64,000 nt of DNA, taken from contig NZ_JAATEJ010000024.1 of the NCBI RefSeq assembly GCF_012034175.1, forward strand, positions 1 to 64,000, read 5' to 3'. The position numbers were made by a program, and so were the translations under genes. Below are positions 42,759-50,841 of this stretch, in pieces. The stretch comes from Actinacidiphila epipremni (GTDB lineage Bacteria > Actinomycetota > Actinomycetes > Streptomycetales > Streptomycetaceae). The notes beneath the pieces were generated by a model. That model did no database searches. It saw only the letters and a list, made by a program, of their open reading frames with translations, and had not been told where the DNA came from. Position 1 is the first letter of the stretch. Each line of letters opens with the position of its first letter.

Positions 42759-44888
42759 TCAGCCGCCGGCCCCCAGCAGGCACATCTCGCGGTGCCGGTG
42801 CAGCTCGTCCAGGTCCGCGCCGGGCAGCTCCAGCGCCCGGTCGAAGTCGGCGAGCGCCAGTTCCGTGACGCCCTGGGCGGCGTACGCGATGCCGCGGTTG
42901 AGCAGCAGGTCCGGGTCCTCGCCGACCAGGCCGAGCGCCGCGGTGAGGTCGGCCACCGCAGCCGCGGGGCGCTCCTGCCGGTAGTGGGTGACCGCCCGGT
43001 TGATGAGCGCCGCCGGATAGCGCGGGTCCAGCGCGAGCGCCGCGTCCAGGTGGGTCAGCGCCGCGGAGAGCGAGCCGCGCTGCAGCTGGATCGTGCCCTG
43101 CATGCACAGCAGCCGCGGCTCGTCCTTGCGCAGCTCCAGCCCAGCCGTCACCCCGCGCTCGGCCTCGTCCAATTCCCCCAGCTCCACCAGCAGTTCCGCG
43201 CGGGCCAGCAGCGTGTCCAGGTCGTCGGGCTCCATCTCCAGGACGTAGCCGAAGTCCGCGAGCGCCCCCTCGACGTCGTCGGCGTCCGCTCTGGCCGTAC
43301 CGCGGTTGTAGAACAACTCGGGGAAGGGCGGGGCGAGTTCGACCGCGCGGTCGTAGTCGGCGAGCGCCGCGTCGAGGTCGCCGCGGTCGCGGGAGATCCG
43401 GGCCCGCTCGGAGAGGTAGTCGGTGTAGTACGGGTCGAGGTCGACCAGCGTGGAGTAGTCGGCGAACGCCTCGTCCGTGCGGCCCATCGCCGCCAGCAGC
43501 CGGGCCCGGTTGTAGAGCAGTTGCGAGCGGTGCAACTGCCATTCGCTCGCGTCCAGTTCGGAGTCCAGCCAGGCGATGCCGTCCTCGATCAGCCGCAGCG
43601 AGCGGTCGAAGTTGCCGCGGTGCATCTCGACCAGGGCAAGGCCGTTGCGGTGGAAGACGCTGAAGGTGCGGCGCTCCTCGGCGTCGGGCAGCACACCGGC
43701 GATGGCGACGGCGTTGTTCTGCCAGCGCAGGGCGAGGTCGTGGTCGCGCGGCCGGAAGAACCGGGTGTGCAGCATGGCGACGGCGTAGCTCGTCATCATG
43801 TGGACCTTCGGCTCGGTGTAGCGCTGGAGCAGGTCCTCGTAGAGCGCCAGCGACTCGTCGAGCAGGCCGATCGGGATGCACGCGGAGGCGGCCTGCTGGG
43901 TGAACTCCCAGTAGTCCCGCCAGTCCTCGACCGGGTCGGTGAGCGCCCGCCCGCGCCGGCCCAGGTCCACCACGGCCGCCGAGAAGCCGGTGTTGACGCA
44001 GAAGACCAGCGCCTCCAGCAGCGTCGCGCGGCCGGCGCCGCCCGGGTCGCCGCCGCGCTCGCGGTGGTAGGCGACGGCCCCGACCACCGTCCGCGGCCCG
44101 GCCCCGGGCTCCAGCTCCGCGGCCCGCTCGTCGTGCAGCCGCCGCACCAGCTCGGGGCGGTCGCGCAACGCCGCCTGGTAGGCGGCCACTTCGGCCGGGT
44201 CGTCGGCGGTGCCGTCCGCGCGGACGTACGCGGCGACCAGGGCGTCTGCCGTACGGTCCGGGTGGGCGCCCTCCGCGCCGTCCACGCCCTCCGTGCCGTC
44301 CGCGGCCTCGCCGCCCTCGCCGGCCTGCACCGTCCGCGCGTGCGCGGCCAGCACCGCGGCCAGCTCGTCGTCCCGCTCCTCGGCCGCCCCGGCGACCGTG
44401 ACCCGCAGCAGCGCCGGATCGGCCCGGCGCACCAGCAGCGCCAGGAACTCCCGGGTGGTGGCCTCGGCCTCGTGCACCTCGTCGAAGACCAGCTCCGGCA
44501 TCGGCTCGCCGGCCTCCCGCGCCCGGCGGGCGTACTCCAGCAGGAAGGTGACGACCCCCTGGCTCATGCAGCGGATCATCCCGGAGCCGAAGAAGCGGGT
44601 GCGCTGCTTGAACGGCGACTGCGAGGCGAGCGTGGCCGGCGCCGCGCCGATCAGTTCCTCCAACTCCGGCATGCCGTAGAGCAGTTCCACCCGGTGCCGC
44701 TCCACCAGCTCCGGGTACGCCTGCCGCGCCCGCGGCAGCACCGCGGACAGCACGGTGTCCACGCCCGTGTACGGGCCGCGCAGCCGCTGGTGGCAGCGGG
44801 CCACCAGCGCCGCCCCGCCCTCACCGGCGCCGCAGGCGGCGATCCGCCCCGCCCACCCCGCCCCGACGATCCTGCGATGTGCCGCCAT
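42759..44888 (-). CDS. TPR protein with ATPase-like N-terminal region lacking a P-loop (RiPP locus)
   Basis: 709-aa protein. The N-terminal 160 residues resemble the lid and sensor part of a STAND/AAA-type ATPase: PELVFDEVHEAEATTREFLALLVRR looks like a Walker B element with adjacent helix, but no Gly-Lys-Ser/Thr P-loop exists. An acidic linker follows (about 180-215), a middle helical region, and at least seven TPR units from about residue 420 to the end, e.g. ALIDYSTLV-type and AALTHLDAALALDPRYPAALINRAVTHYRQE. It starts 15 bp after the peptidase gene, so it belongs to the same operon as the precursor peptide and peptidase. Role unknown; adaptor or sensor for the peptide system is my inference. 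Confidence 0.75.
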   Translation of the reverse strand: MAAHRRIVGAGWAGRIAACGAGEGGAALVARCHQRLRGPYTGVDTVLSAVLPRARQAYPELVERHRVELLYGMPELEELIGAAPATLASQSPFKQRTRFFGSGMIRCMSQGVVTFLLEYARRAREAGEPMPELVFDEVHEAEATTREFLALLVRRADPALLRVTVAGAAEERDDELAAVLAAHARTVQAGEGGEAADGTEGVDGAEGAHPDRTADALVAAYVRADGTADDPAEVAAYQAALRDRPELVRRLHDERAAELEPGAGPRTVVGAVAYHRERGGDPGGAGRATLLEALVFCVNTGFSAAVVDLGRRGRALTDPVEDWRDYWEFTQQAASACIPIGLLDESLALYEDLLQRYTEPKVHMMTSYAVAMLHTRFFRPRDHDLALRWQNNAVAIAGVLPDAEERRTFSVFHRNGLALVEMHRGNFDRSLRLIEDGIAWLDSELDASEWQLHRSQLLYNRARLLAAMGRTDEAFADYSTLVDLDPYYTDYLSERARISRDRGDLDAALADYDRAVELAPPFPELFYNRGTARADADDVEGALADFGYVLEMEPDDLDTLLARAELLVELGELDEAERGVTAGLELRKDEPRLLCMQGTIQLQRGSLSAALTHLDAALALDPRYPAALINRAVTHYRQERPAAAVADLTAALGLVGEDPDLLLNRGIAYAAQGVTELALADFDRALELPGADLDELHRHREMCLLGAGG

Positions 44889-44903
44889 GGACTTCGTCCC
44901 CTC

Positions 44904-46121
44904 TCACTTTCCCGGACCGGCCTGGCCGGCCGCGGCGTTGCGCTTCCTCCTGGCGAGCACGACCAGAGCGGTGACCTGCGCCGCGTTGAAGCCCAGCGAG
45001 ACCACCGAGTCCCAGAAGTGCGCGTCCACATGCCCGGAGCCGATCGCCTCGCCCGCGATGACGAAGTAGCGAATGCCGACCGGAATGCTCGCGTAAACCG
45101 TCACCGCGATGAACGTGCATACACCAAGCACCAGGAAAGGCCCGTAGTAAGCGCCGACTTTCCGGTCCCGCTCGGTCCACTGCGACTCGTCCACGATCCG
45201 GTGCGGCAAGCGCAGTATTCGCCATACGCGGTTCTTCATCAGCGCCTTGCTCGCGTCGTGCAGGTCGTACGTCTTCATCGCGGTCGCCACGACGAAGAAC
45301 AGATCGGTACGCAGGTACAGCTGGAACTGCCAGACCATCCGCAGCGCCACGGTGAAGGCGAGCGCGAGGCACACCTTCGAGGCCGTCGACAGCGCGCCGC
45401 CGTCCGTCCGGGCGGCCTGCGCGGCCAGGTCGAGCAGCGCCAGCACCACCGCGTCGCAGGCCATGCCGGCCAGGAACGGCAGATAGCGCTTGCGGCGCGG
45501 CACGCTCATCAGCCCGTTGATCTGCGTCTCGGCCACGATGTACGTCAGCCGGTTGCTCAGCCGCAGCCGCGTCGGCAGCCCGAGCCGGCGGCCGGCGAGC
45601 ACATGGAAGCCCTCGTGCGCGAGGATCAGCGGCACCTGGCCGAAGGTGATCACCACCTGGACGATCAGCAGCGACTTCACGAAGAAGATCTGCGACGCCT
45701 TCGGCGCCAGGTCGCCGTGCCGCACCACCACCGCCGCGGCCGTGCCGACCACCGCCGCGTAGAGCAGCCAGGCCACCGGCGAGAACACCAGGCGGCCCAG
45801 CCGCCGATAGCGCACCGGGGCCGCCGGCGCGGCCTCCACCGGGGCCTCGGCCGGGTCCGGCCCGCCGGCCGCCGGCTCGCGCAGGAAGCCCAGCTCCTGG
45901 AGGGTGCCGACGAAGTCCTCGACGTCCACCGGCTCGTCGAAGGTGGCCTCGTACCACTCGGCGGCCTCCTCCAGCGGCAGCCCCGCGGCCAGCCGTTTGA
46001 GCAGCTCGGCGCCGTCCGCCGGGAAGACCGCGTACGAACCGGTGTCCATCCGGCCGACGAGGACGTCCTCGCCCTCGGGCACGAAGCTCAGCTCATGGAC
46101 GGAGAGCGTCGATACGCCCAC
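44904..46121 (-). CDS. Membrane HExxH peptidase (M50-like) with N-terminal PqqD/RRE-like domain
   Basis: 405-aa protein from a GTG behind a GGAAGG site. Residues 1-85 resemble a PqqD-type RiPP recognition element (SYAVFPADGAELLKRLAAG to ELGFLRE), expected to bind a precursor leader. A Pro/Ala linker leads to about six membrane segments. The second ends in H169-E170-G-F-H173, the zinc-binding HExxH of M50 site-2-like peptidases; D273 in LYLRTDLFFV is a candidate third ligand. Such proteins cleave or process peptides within the membrane. It follows the tiny precursor gene by 93 bp with a hairpin between them. RRE assignment is from pattern, not a search. Confidence 0.78.
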   Translation of the reverse strand: MGVSTLSVHELSFVPEGEDVLVGRMDTGSYAVFPADGAELLKRLAAGLPLEEAAEWYEATFDEPVDVEDFVGTLQELGFLREPAAGGPDPAEAPVEAAPAAPVRYRRLGRLVFSPVAWLLYAAVVGTAAAVVVRHGDLAPKASQIFFVKSLLIVQVVITFGQVPLILAHEGFHVLAGRRLGLPTRLRLSNRLTYIVAETQINGLMSVPRRKRYLPFLAGMACDAVVLALLDLAAQAARTDGGALSTASKVCLALAFTVALRMVWQFQLYLRTDLFFVVATAMKTYDLHDASKALMKNRVWRILRLPHRIVDESQWTERDRKVGAYYGPFLVLGVCTFIAVTVYASIPVGIRYFVIAGEAIGSGHVDAHFWDSVVSLGFNAAQVTALVVLARRKRNAAAGQAGPGK

Positions 46122-46159
46122 AGCGCCACCTTCCTGGAGTACCCGCCACCCACCTCGGA

Positions 46160-46189
46160 CCGCCGGGGCCCGCAGTGGGGCCCCGGCGG
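46160..46189 (-). terminator. Hairpin between precursor gene and peptidase gene
   Basis: Perfect 12-bp stem (CCGCCGGGGCCC with its complement) and a 6-nt loop, 25 bp after the precursor stop and 38 bp before the peptidase start. It probably acts as a partial terminator or stability element so that more precursor than enzyme is made. Confidence 0.7.
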
Positions 46190-46214
46190 CGTCACGCGGT
46201 CACCGCGCAGGCGG

Positions 46215-46328
46215 TCAGGCGGCGACGGAGTACGGACACTGGCACGCCGCCGAGGTGAGGCGGACGTCCCCGGTCTTGCGCACCGTGATCTTCTTCGCGA
46301 CTCGCTTCATGCCCACCGTGGACTTCAT
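46215..46328 (-). CDS. Putative RiPP precursor peptide, 37 aa
   Basis: Short gene of 38 codons with ATG at 46328 and a GGAGGA ribosome binding site 6 bp upstream. The N-terminal half is a basic leader rich in Lys/Arg/Val/Thr (with Met1 and an alternative Met7), followed by a C-terminal segment LTSAACQCPYSVAA containing the only cysteines (Cys29, Cys31), Thr/Ser and Pro. Size, charge pattern and position directly before a gene for an RRE-bearing membrane peptidase are those of a ribosomally made, modified peptide. No known RiPP class motif was recognised and no cyclase, dehydratase or radical SAM gene is nearby. Which residues are modified is unknown. Confidence 0.7.
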   Translation of the reverse strand: MKSTVGMKRVAKKITVRKTGDVRLTSAACQCPYSVAA

Positions 46329-46914
46329 CACGATCCTCCATTCAACAAAAAAGGGGCCGACCCGGCAGGGCGACGTACGCGTTCTGAATCTCTGACCGAT
46401 CCAGACTTTCCGATTCGCCCGCGGGAAGGACCCGACGGCACCGACCGATCGGCCGATGCACGAAAAGGTCCGCCAGGAAGTCGCCTTGTGTCAAGTGGAA
46501 TGCGGAGCCGCCGGATACGCCGAAGTGAGCAGACGGCGTAATAACGCATGGCCAAGCGCGCCGGCCGGCACCGCATCCGGAATCGTGGCGTGAATGGTGG
46601 GCTTGATGCCCTTCCGGTGTTTCGGGCCGGCCCGGGCGGCGGCGACCACTTCCGTCACGCCGTTCCCGGCCGACTCTTACGGCCCACCCGTCGGCCCGGG
46701 TGGCGGCGCCGGCGTATCCGCGCTGCGCCACCTGCGGTATGCGGACGGTTCACCTCCGGGACGGGTAGGGCTACTCCCGGGTGTCCACGGGGTCCCGGCG
46801 CCCGCTCCTTTCGGACGTTCCGCGCGGCGCGGCGGGCGGCCGGGCCCGGCGGGCGGACAGCGAAACGGCCCGGCCGGGGGTCCCGGCCGGGCCGCTTCGG
46901 TGTCGGGTGGTGCG
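46329..46914. promoter_or_regulatory. 586-bp region upstream of the precursor gene
   Basis: Mainly the leader of the peptide operon (minus strand). A TTGACA -35-like box lies at 46489-46494 (minus) but no good -10 follows. A CCGATCGG-rich palindromic stretch lies near 46437-46459 and a T6 tract (46348-46353 region) follows a small GC hairpin just before the ribosome binding site. Open frames here on either strand are Arg-rich and unlike proteins. The left end holds the cellulase terminator (46867-46893). Confidence 0.4.
46867..46893 (-). terminator. Terminator of cellulase gene
   Basis: Perfect 11-bp stem GGCCCGGCCGG/CCGGCCGGGCC with a 5-nt loop, 21 bp after the cellulase stop codon. Confidence 0.8.
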
Positions 46915-48426
46915 TCAGGAGACCGTGCAGGCGGCGCCGTTGAGGGTGAAGGCGGTGGGCGCGGCGCCGGAGCCCGTTCCCTGGAAGCCGAAGCTCGTGG
47001 AACCGCCGGCCGGGACGGCCGCGTTGTAGCCCAGGTCGGTGGCCGTCACGGCGGCGCCGGACTGGGTGGCCTTGGCGTTCCAGGCGTTGGTGATCTTCTG
47101 GTTGCCGGGGAAGGTCCAGGCGAGCGACCAGCCGTTGACGGCGCTGGTGCCGGTGTTGCGCACGGTCACGTCAGCGGTGAAGCCGTCCGTCCAGGCGCTG
47201 GCGATCTTGTAGCTGATCGCGCAGCCCGCGCCGGCCGGCGGGGTCGTCGGCGGAGTGGTGGGCGGTGTGGTCGGGGGAGTCGTCGGCGGGGTCGTCGGCG
47301 GCGTGGTCGGAGGAGTCGTGGGCGGGGTGGTGGGCGGTGTCGTCGGGGGAGTCGTGGGCGGGGTGGTCGGCGGGGTCGTCGGGTCCGACGCGGCGGCGGA
47401 GGCCAGCGCGTAGGCCTGGTCGGGCAGGAAGGTGCCCGCGGTGCCGGCGCAGCCGTCCGCCTCACCCGGGGGCTTCACCCAGAGGAAGGCGTCGATCGCC
47501 GGGTCCCCGGTGTTGGTCGTGGGGTAGGTGCCGAGGGCGCGGCCGGACGGATCGCACCACTCGCCGCCGCCGGCCGGCCCGTTGCCGTTGCGGCTGGTGT
47601 CCACCACCGCGTGCAGGTTGGCCGGATTGCCCAGCGCGGACAGCACGTTCTTGGCGAAGTTGACCTCGTTCGCCGTCGTGTTGAAGTTGGAGACGTTGGT
47701 GAACAGCCCGTCGGCGTTGGTCAGGATGCCGGCGCTGCGCAGCCGGTTGGCCTGCTCCGAGGCGCTGTTCCAGGCCGAGTGGCCGCCGTCCAGGTAGACC
47801 TTGGCGTTGGGCGCGGCGGCGTGGATGGAGGCGCCCGCGCGGGAGAGCGAGGCGAACCGGTCCGACTGCTGCTGCGCCGACAGGCAGGTGGTCAGCGCGA
47901 TGGAGTCCGGCTCCAGGATGATGATCGACTGCCCGCTGCCGAGCCCGGCGGCGAAGTTGCGCACCCAGGTGTCGTACGAAGCCAGGTCCGGCGCGCCGCC
48001 GGCGGAGGCGCCGCCGCAGTCGCGGTTGGGGATCTCGTACACCGCCAGCACCGGCACCTGCCCGGCGGCTGCCGCGGCGGAGGTGACCGTCCGGACGTCG
48101 CTGGTGATCGTGCTGGGGCTGTAGTTGGAGAACCAGATCGCCTGCGGCTGGGAGGCGATCCGCCGGGAGATGATCGGCTGCCGGGAGTCGCCGGGGTTGG
48201 CGGCGACCCACCGTACGACCTGGGAGTTGGGGTCCGTGTAGAGCTGGGTGCCCGCCGGCAGGCTGCCCTGCGGGGCGGCGCCGGCGCTCATCTGGGTGCC
48301 CAGTGCGATACCGGTGGCCGCGAGGCCCGTGGCCAGGCCGAGCGCCGCGGCCTTGCGCAGGCGCGAGGCGCGGGTGGGGGCCGCAGCCGCGCCGTCGGGG
48401 CGCGGGGTGGGGCTGGGGGGTGTCAC
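46915..48426 (-). CDS. Secreted GH6 cellulase with C-terminal CBM2
   Basis: 503-aa secreted endoglucanase-type enzyme. Signal peptide in residues 1-50, GH6 catalytic domain about 55-345 with YEIPNRDCGG (Asp136), ILEPDS (Asp174, expected proton donor) and WVKPPGEADG, then a long Thr-Pro-Pro linker and a C-terminal CBM2 cellulose-binding domain (CAISYKIASAWTDGFTADVTVRNTG to the terminal Cys). GTG start behind GGAGGA. It hydrolyses beta-1,4-glucan outside the cell. The CebR-type operator 70 bp upstream and the divergent GH1 gene place it in the cellobiose-induced regulon. Confidence 0.93.
   Translation of the reverse strand: MTPPSPTPRPDGAAAAPTRASRLRKAAALGLATGLAATGIALGTQMSAGAAPQGSLPAGTQLYTDPNSQVVRWVAANPGDSRQPIISRRIASQPQAIWFSNYSPSTITSDVRTVTSAAAAAGQVPVLAVYEIPNRDCGGASAGGAPDLASYDTWVRNFAAGLGSGQSIIILEPDSIALTTCLSAQQQSDRFASLSRAGASIHAAAPNAKVYLDGGHSAWNSASEQANRLRSAGILTNADGLFTNVSNFNTTANEVNFAKNVLSALGNPANLHAVVDTSRNGNGPAGGGEWCDPSGRALGTYPTTNTGDPAIDAFLWVKPPGEADGCAGTAGTFLPDQAYALASAAASDPTTPPTTPPTTPPTTPPTTPPTTPPTTPPTTPPTTPPTTPPTTPPTTPPAGAGCAISYKIASAWTDGFTADVTVRNTGTSAVNGWSLAWTFPGNQKITNAWNAKATQSGAAVTATDLGYNAAVPAGGSTSFGFQGTGSGAAPTAFTLNGAACTVS
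47226..47385 (-). repeat. Coding repeat for Thr-Pro linker
   Basis: About a dozen tandem 12-bp units encoding Thr-Thr-Pro-Pro between the catalytic and cellulose-binding domains of the GH6 enzyme. Such repeats can expand or shrink in frame. Confidence 0.85.
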
Positions 48427-48495
48427 AGTTGTCCTCCGTGCTCTCGTGGGGGGAGAGGACCCTCGTGGGGAAGGGCCGGATGCGCGGGGCGTCCG

Positions 48496-48509
48496 TGGGA
48501 GCGCTCCCG
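48496..48509. promoter_or_regulatory. CebR-type operator
   Basis: TGGGAGCGCTCCCG, one base from the known 14-bp CebR palindrome TGGGAGCGCTCCCA. It lies between the divergent cellulase and beta-glucosidase genes and could repress both when cellobiose is absent. Confidence 0.85.
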
Positions 48510-48703
48510 CGCAACCGCGCCGAGCCTAGCCAGTACGGCTGGGCCGCACAAATGTCCGTACAATACCCGGGCGTTCGCCGTTCGTCCCGGCCCGCTCCCC
48601 GACCGGCGTCCGGCGGCCCGAAGAGCCAGGTCGCAGGGCCGTCCGGCCGGTGGCGGGCGGGTGACCCGGCGCCGCGAGGACCGACCACCTGAGGAGCCGT
48701 GCC

Positions 48704-50098
48704 ATGACCTCCGCCCCCGCTCCGCGCTTCCCGCGCGGCTTCCGGTTCGGCGCCGCCACCGCCGCGTACCAGATCGAAGGCGCCACCGGCGAGGACGGCC
48801 GCGGCGTGTCCATCTGGGACACCTTCTGCCGCACGCCCGGCGCCACCGCCGAGGGCTCCACCGGCGACACCGCCTGCGACCACTACCACCGCTACCGGGA
48901 GGACGTCGCGCTGCTGCGCGAACTGGGCGCCGACACCTACCGCTTCTCGATCGCCTGGCCGCGGATCGTGCCCGCGGGCACCGGCGCGGTCAACCCCGCG
49001 GGCCTGGACTTCTACGACCGCCTCGTGGACGAGCTGCTCGACGCCGGCATCGAACCGGCCCCCACCCTCTACCACTGGGACCTGCCGCAGGCTCTGGAGG
49101 ACCGGGGCGGCTGGCGGGTCCGCGACACCGCCGAGGCATTCGCCGAGTACGCGCTCGTGGTCGCCGAGCGGCTCGCCGACCGGGCCGGGCGCTGGATGAC
49201 GCTCAACGAGCCGTTCTGCACCGCCTTCGTGGGCCACGCCGTCGGCCGGCACGCCCCCGGCACCCGCGAGGGGAACGGCGCGCTCGCCGTCGTGCACCAC
49301 CTGCTCGTCGGCCACGGGCTCGCCGTGGACGCGCTCCGCGCCGCCGGCGCCCGCGAGGTCGGCATCGCCCTCAACCCCGACCGGCTGCTGCCCGCCACCG
49401 GCTCGGCGGCCGACGCCGAGGCCGTGGCACGCGCAGAGATCCTGCACAACCGCTGCTGGTTCGACCCGGTCTTCCTCGGCCGCTACCCCGAGGGCGAGAA
49501 GGAGGTCTGGGGCGACATCAGCGACTTCTCCTTCCGGCGCGACGGCGACCTCGCGCTCGCCTCCCGCCCGCTGGATTTCTGCGGCGTCAACTACTACCGG
49601 CCCATCACCGTCGCCGACGCCCCCTGGCGGGAGGCCGATCCGGCGCGGCGCACCGCCGACGACATCCGGGTCCAGGAGACCTGGGGCGACGACACCGCCC
49701 GCCGCACCACGATGGGCTGGCCCGTGGTCCCAGCCAGCTTCCGCGACCTGCTCGTCGACCTGACCCGCCGCTACCCCGGCCTGCCGCCGCTGGTCATCAC
49801 CGAGAACGGCTCCGCCGAGGCCGACGCCCCCGAAGCCGACGGCACCGTCCACGACACCGACCGCGTCGAGTACCTGCGCGACCACCTCGACGCCCTCGCC
49901 CAGGCCGTCGCCGAGGGCGTCGACGTGCGCGCCTACTACGTATGGTCGCTGCTGGACAACTTCGAGTGGGCCTTCGGCTACGACCGCCGCTTCGGCATCG
50001 TCCGCGTCGACTACGACACGCTGCGGCGCACGCCCAAGGACAGCTACCGCTGGTACCGGGACTTCATCGCCGCGGAGCGTGCCGCACACGCGCGCTGA
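48704..50098 (+). CDS. Beta-glucosidase, GH1
   Basis: 464-aa cytoplasmic enzyme with the GH1 fold start FPRGFRFGAATAAYQIEGA, acid/base Glu169 in TLNEP and nucleophile Glu367 in ITENG, plus YVWSLLDNFEWAFGYDRRFGIVRVDY near the end. It splits cellobiose and other beta-glucosides imported after cellulase action. Divergent from the GH6 gene across the CebR-type site; resembles the bglC genes of streptomycetes, though here it is not attached to cebEFG importer genes. Confidence 0.93.
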   Translation: MTSAPAPRFPRGFRFGAATAAYQIEGATGEDGRGVSIWDTFCRTPGATAEGSTGDTACDHYHRYREDVALLRELGADTYRFSIAWPRIVPAGTGAVNPAGLDFYDRLVDELLDAGIEPAPTLYHWDLPQALEDRGGWRVRDTAEAFAEYALVVAERLADRAGRWMTLNEPFCTAFVGHAVGRHAPGTREGNGALAVVHHLLVGHGLAVDALRAAGAREVGIALNPDRLLPATGSAADAEAVARAEILHNRCWFDPVFLGRYPEGEKEVWGDISDFSFRRDGDLALASRPLDFCGVNYYRPITVADAPWREADPARRTADDIRVQETWGDDTARRTTMGWPVVPASFRDLLVDLTRRYPGLPPLVITENGSAEADAPEADGTVHDTDRVEYLRDHLDALAQAVAEGVDVRAYYVWSLLDNFEWAFGYDRRFGIVRVDYDTLRRTPKDSYRWYRDFIAAERAAHAR

Positions 50099-50129
50099 CC
50101 GCGGCGGGCCGGCCGGCGCGGCGGGCGGC

Positions 50130-50435
50130 TCACCAGCTGGACTTGCGGACGCCGGGCAGGTGCCCGGCGTGGGCGTGCCGGCGCATGCTCACCCGGGACA
50201 GGCCGAAGGCGCGCAGGTGACCGCGCGGGCGGCCGTCCACGCTGTCGCGGTTGCGCACCCGGGTGGCGCTGGCGTCGCGCGGCTGGCGGCGCAACTCCCG
50301 CTGGGCGTCGGCGCGTTCCTGCGCGCCGGTCGCCGGGGAGGCGATGACGCGCTTCAGCTCCGCGCGGCGTTCGGCGTAGCGGGCGACGACCTCCCGGCGG
50401 CGGTCGTTCGCGGCGATCTTGCTCTTCTTGGCCAT
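50130..50435 (-). CDS. rpsN: 30S ribosomal protein S14, zinc-independent paralogue
   Basis: 101-aa S14. It has the long bacterial form ([28 protein letters not shown]) and the C-terminal block [34 protein letters not shown], lacking the CxxC zinc motif of the short form. Replaces the zinc-binding S14 under zinc limitation. Second gene after L28 on the minus strand with a 9-bp gap; part of a Zur-type set divergent from L33. Confidence 0.95.
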   Translation of the reverse strand: MAKKSKIAANDRRREVVARYAERRAELKRVIASPATGAQERADAQRELRRQPRDASATRVRNRDSVDGRPRGHLRAFGLSRVSMRRHAHAGHLPGVRKSSW

Positions 50436-50444
50436 GGTTCCCCC

Positions 50445-50681
50445 TCAGACGTGGTGGCCGCGGGCGCGGATCAGCCGCACGGCCTTGTCGATGCCGATGC
50501 GGTCGACGGTCTTGATGCCCTTGGCGCTGAGCGTGAGGCGTACGTACCGCCGCTCGGCGGGCAGCCAGTACCGCTTGGACTGGACGTTGGGGTCGAACCG
50601 GCGCGGGGTCCGGCGGTGGGAGTGGGAGATGGAGTTGCCGAAGCCGGGCTTGCGGCCGGTCAGTTGGCAGTGGGCGGACAT
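50445..50681 (-). CDS. rpmB: 50S ribosomal protein L28
   Basis: 78-aa L28 paralogue starting [36 protein letters not shown]-type (family blocks [11 protein letters not shown] and VQSKRYW). First gene of the minus-strand pair with S14. It keeps a single Cys (Cys5) and so lacks a zinc ribbon. A Zur-like box lies about 45 bp upstream. Confidence 0.94.
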   Translation of the reverse strand: MSAHCQLTGRKPGFGNSISHSHRRTPRRFDPNVQSKRYWLPAERRYVRLTLSAKGIKTVDRIGIDKAVRLIRARGHHV

Positions 50682-50722
50682 GCGCACCCTTCGGTCGGGG
50701 GGGACGGTGGGGAAGACCTTAT

Positions 50723-50737
50723 AGAAAAACGTTTTCA
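50723..50737. promoter_or_regulatory. Zur-like box upstream of L28-S14
   Basis: AGAAAAACGTTTTCA with a perfect AAAACGTTTT core, matching the streptomycete Zur consensus TGAAAATGATTTTCA at 11 of 15 positions. Strikingly AT-rich for this genome. Confidence 0.65.
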
Positions 50738-50814
50738 TTTCCAAACGAGGTCGGGTGCGTCGGATCCGGGCGTCCGGGCGGGCGCCAAGGTGGGAGTCCG
50801 GGTGCTGTTGCGAA

Positions 50815-50829
50815 TGAAAATCGTTTCCG
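50815..50829. promoter_or_regulatory. Zur-like box upstream of L33 operon
   Basis: TGAAAATCGTTTCCG, 12 bp before the L33 start codon; matches the Zur consensus in its left half and 11 of 15 positions overall. Confidence 0.65.
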
Positions 50830-50841
50830 TATAGTGGGCGC

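Noticed and set aside
42759-46328. Assignment of the peptide locus to daptide, lasso, lanthipeptide or thiopeptide classes
   Set aside because: No class-defining enzymes (aminotransferase/methyltransferase, lasso cyclase, dehydratase, YcaO) are present and the core does not match their motifs.
46328-46576. 82-aa minus-strand frame ending at the precursor start
   Set aside because: Arg-rich, no ribosome binding site, and it covers the promoter and leader region; not protein-like.
46548-46943. 131-aa plus-strand frame upstream of the cellulase terminator
   Set aside because: Arg/Gly-rich, runs through the terminator hairpin, no homology pattern.
47226-47385. Regular 12-bp repeats that might suggest a CRISPR-like array
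   Set aside because: They are in frame within the GH6 gene and encode a Thr-Pro linker; there are no spacers.
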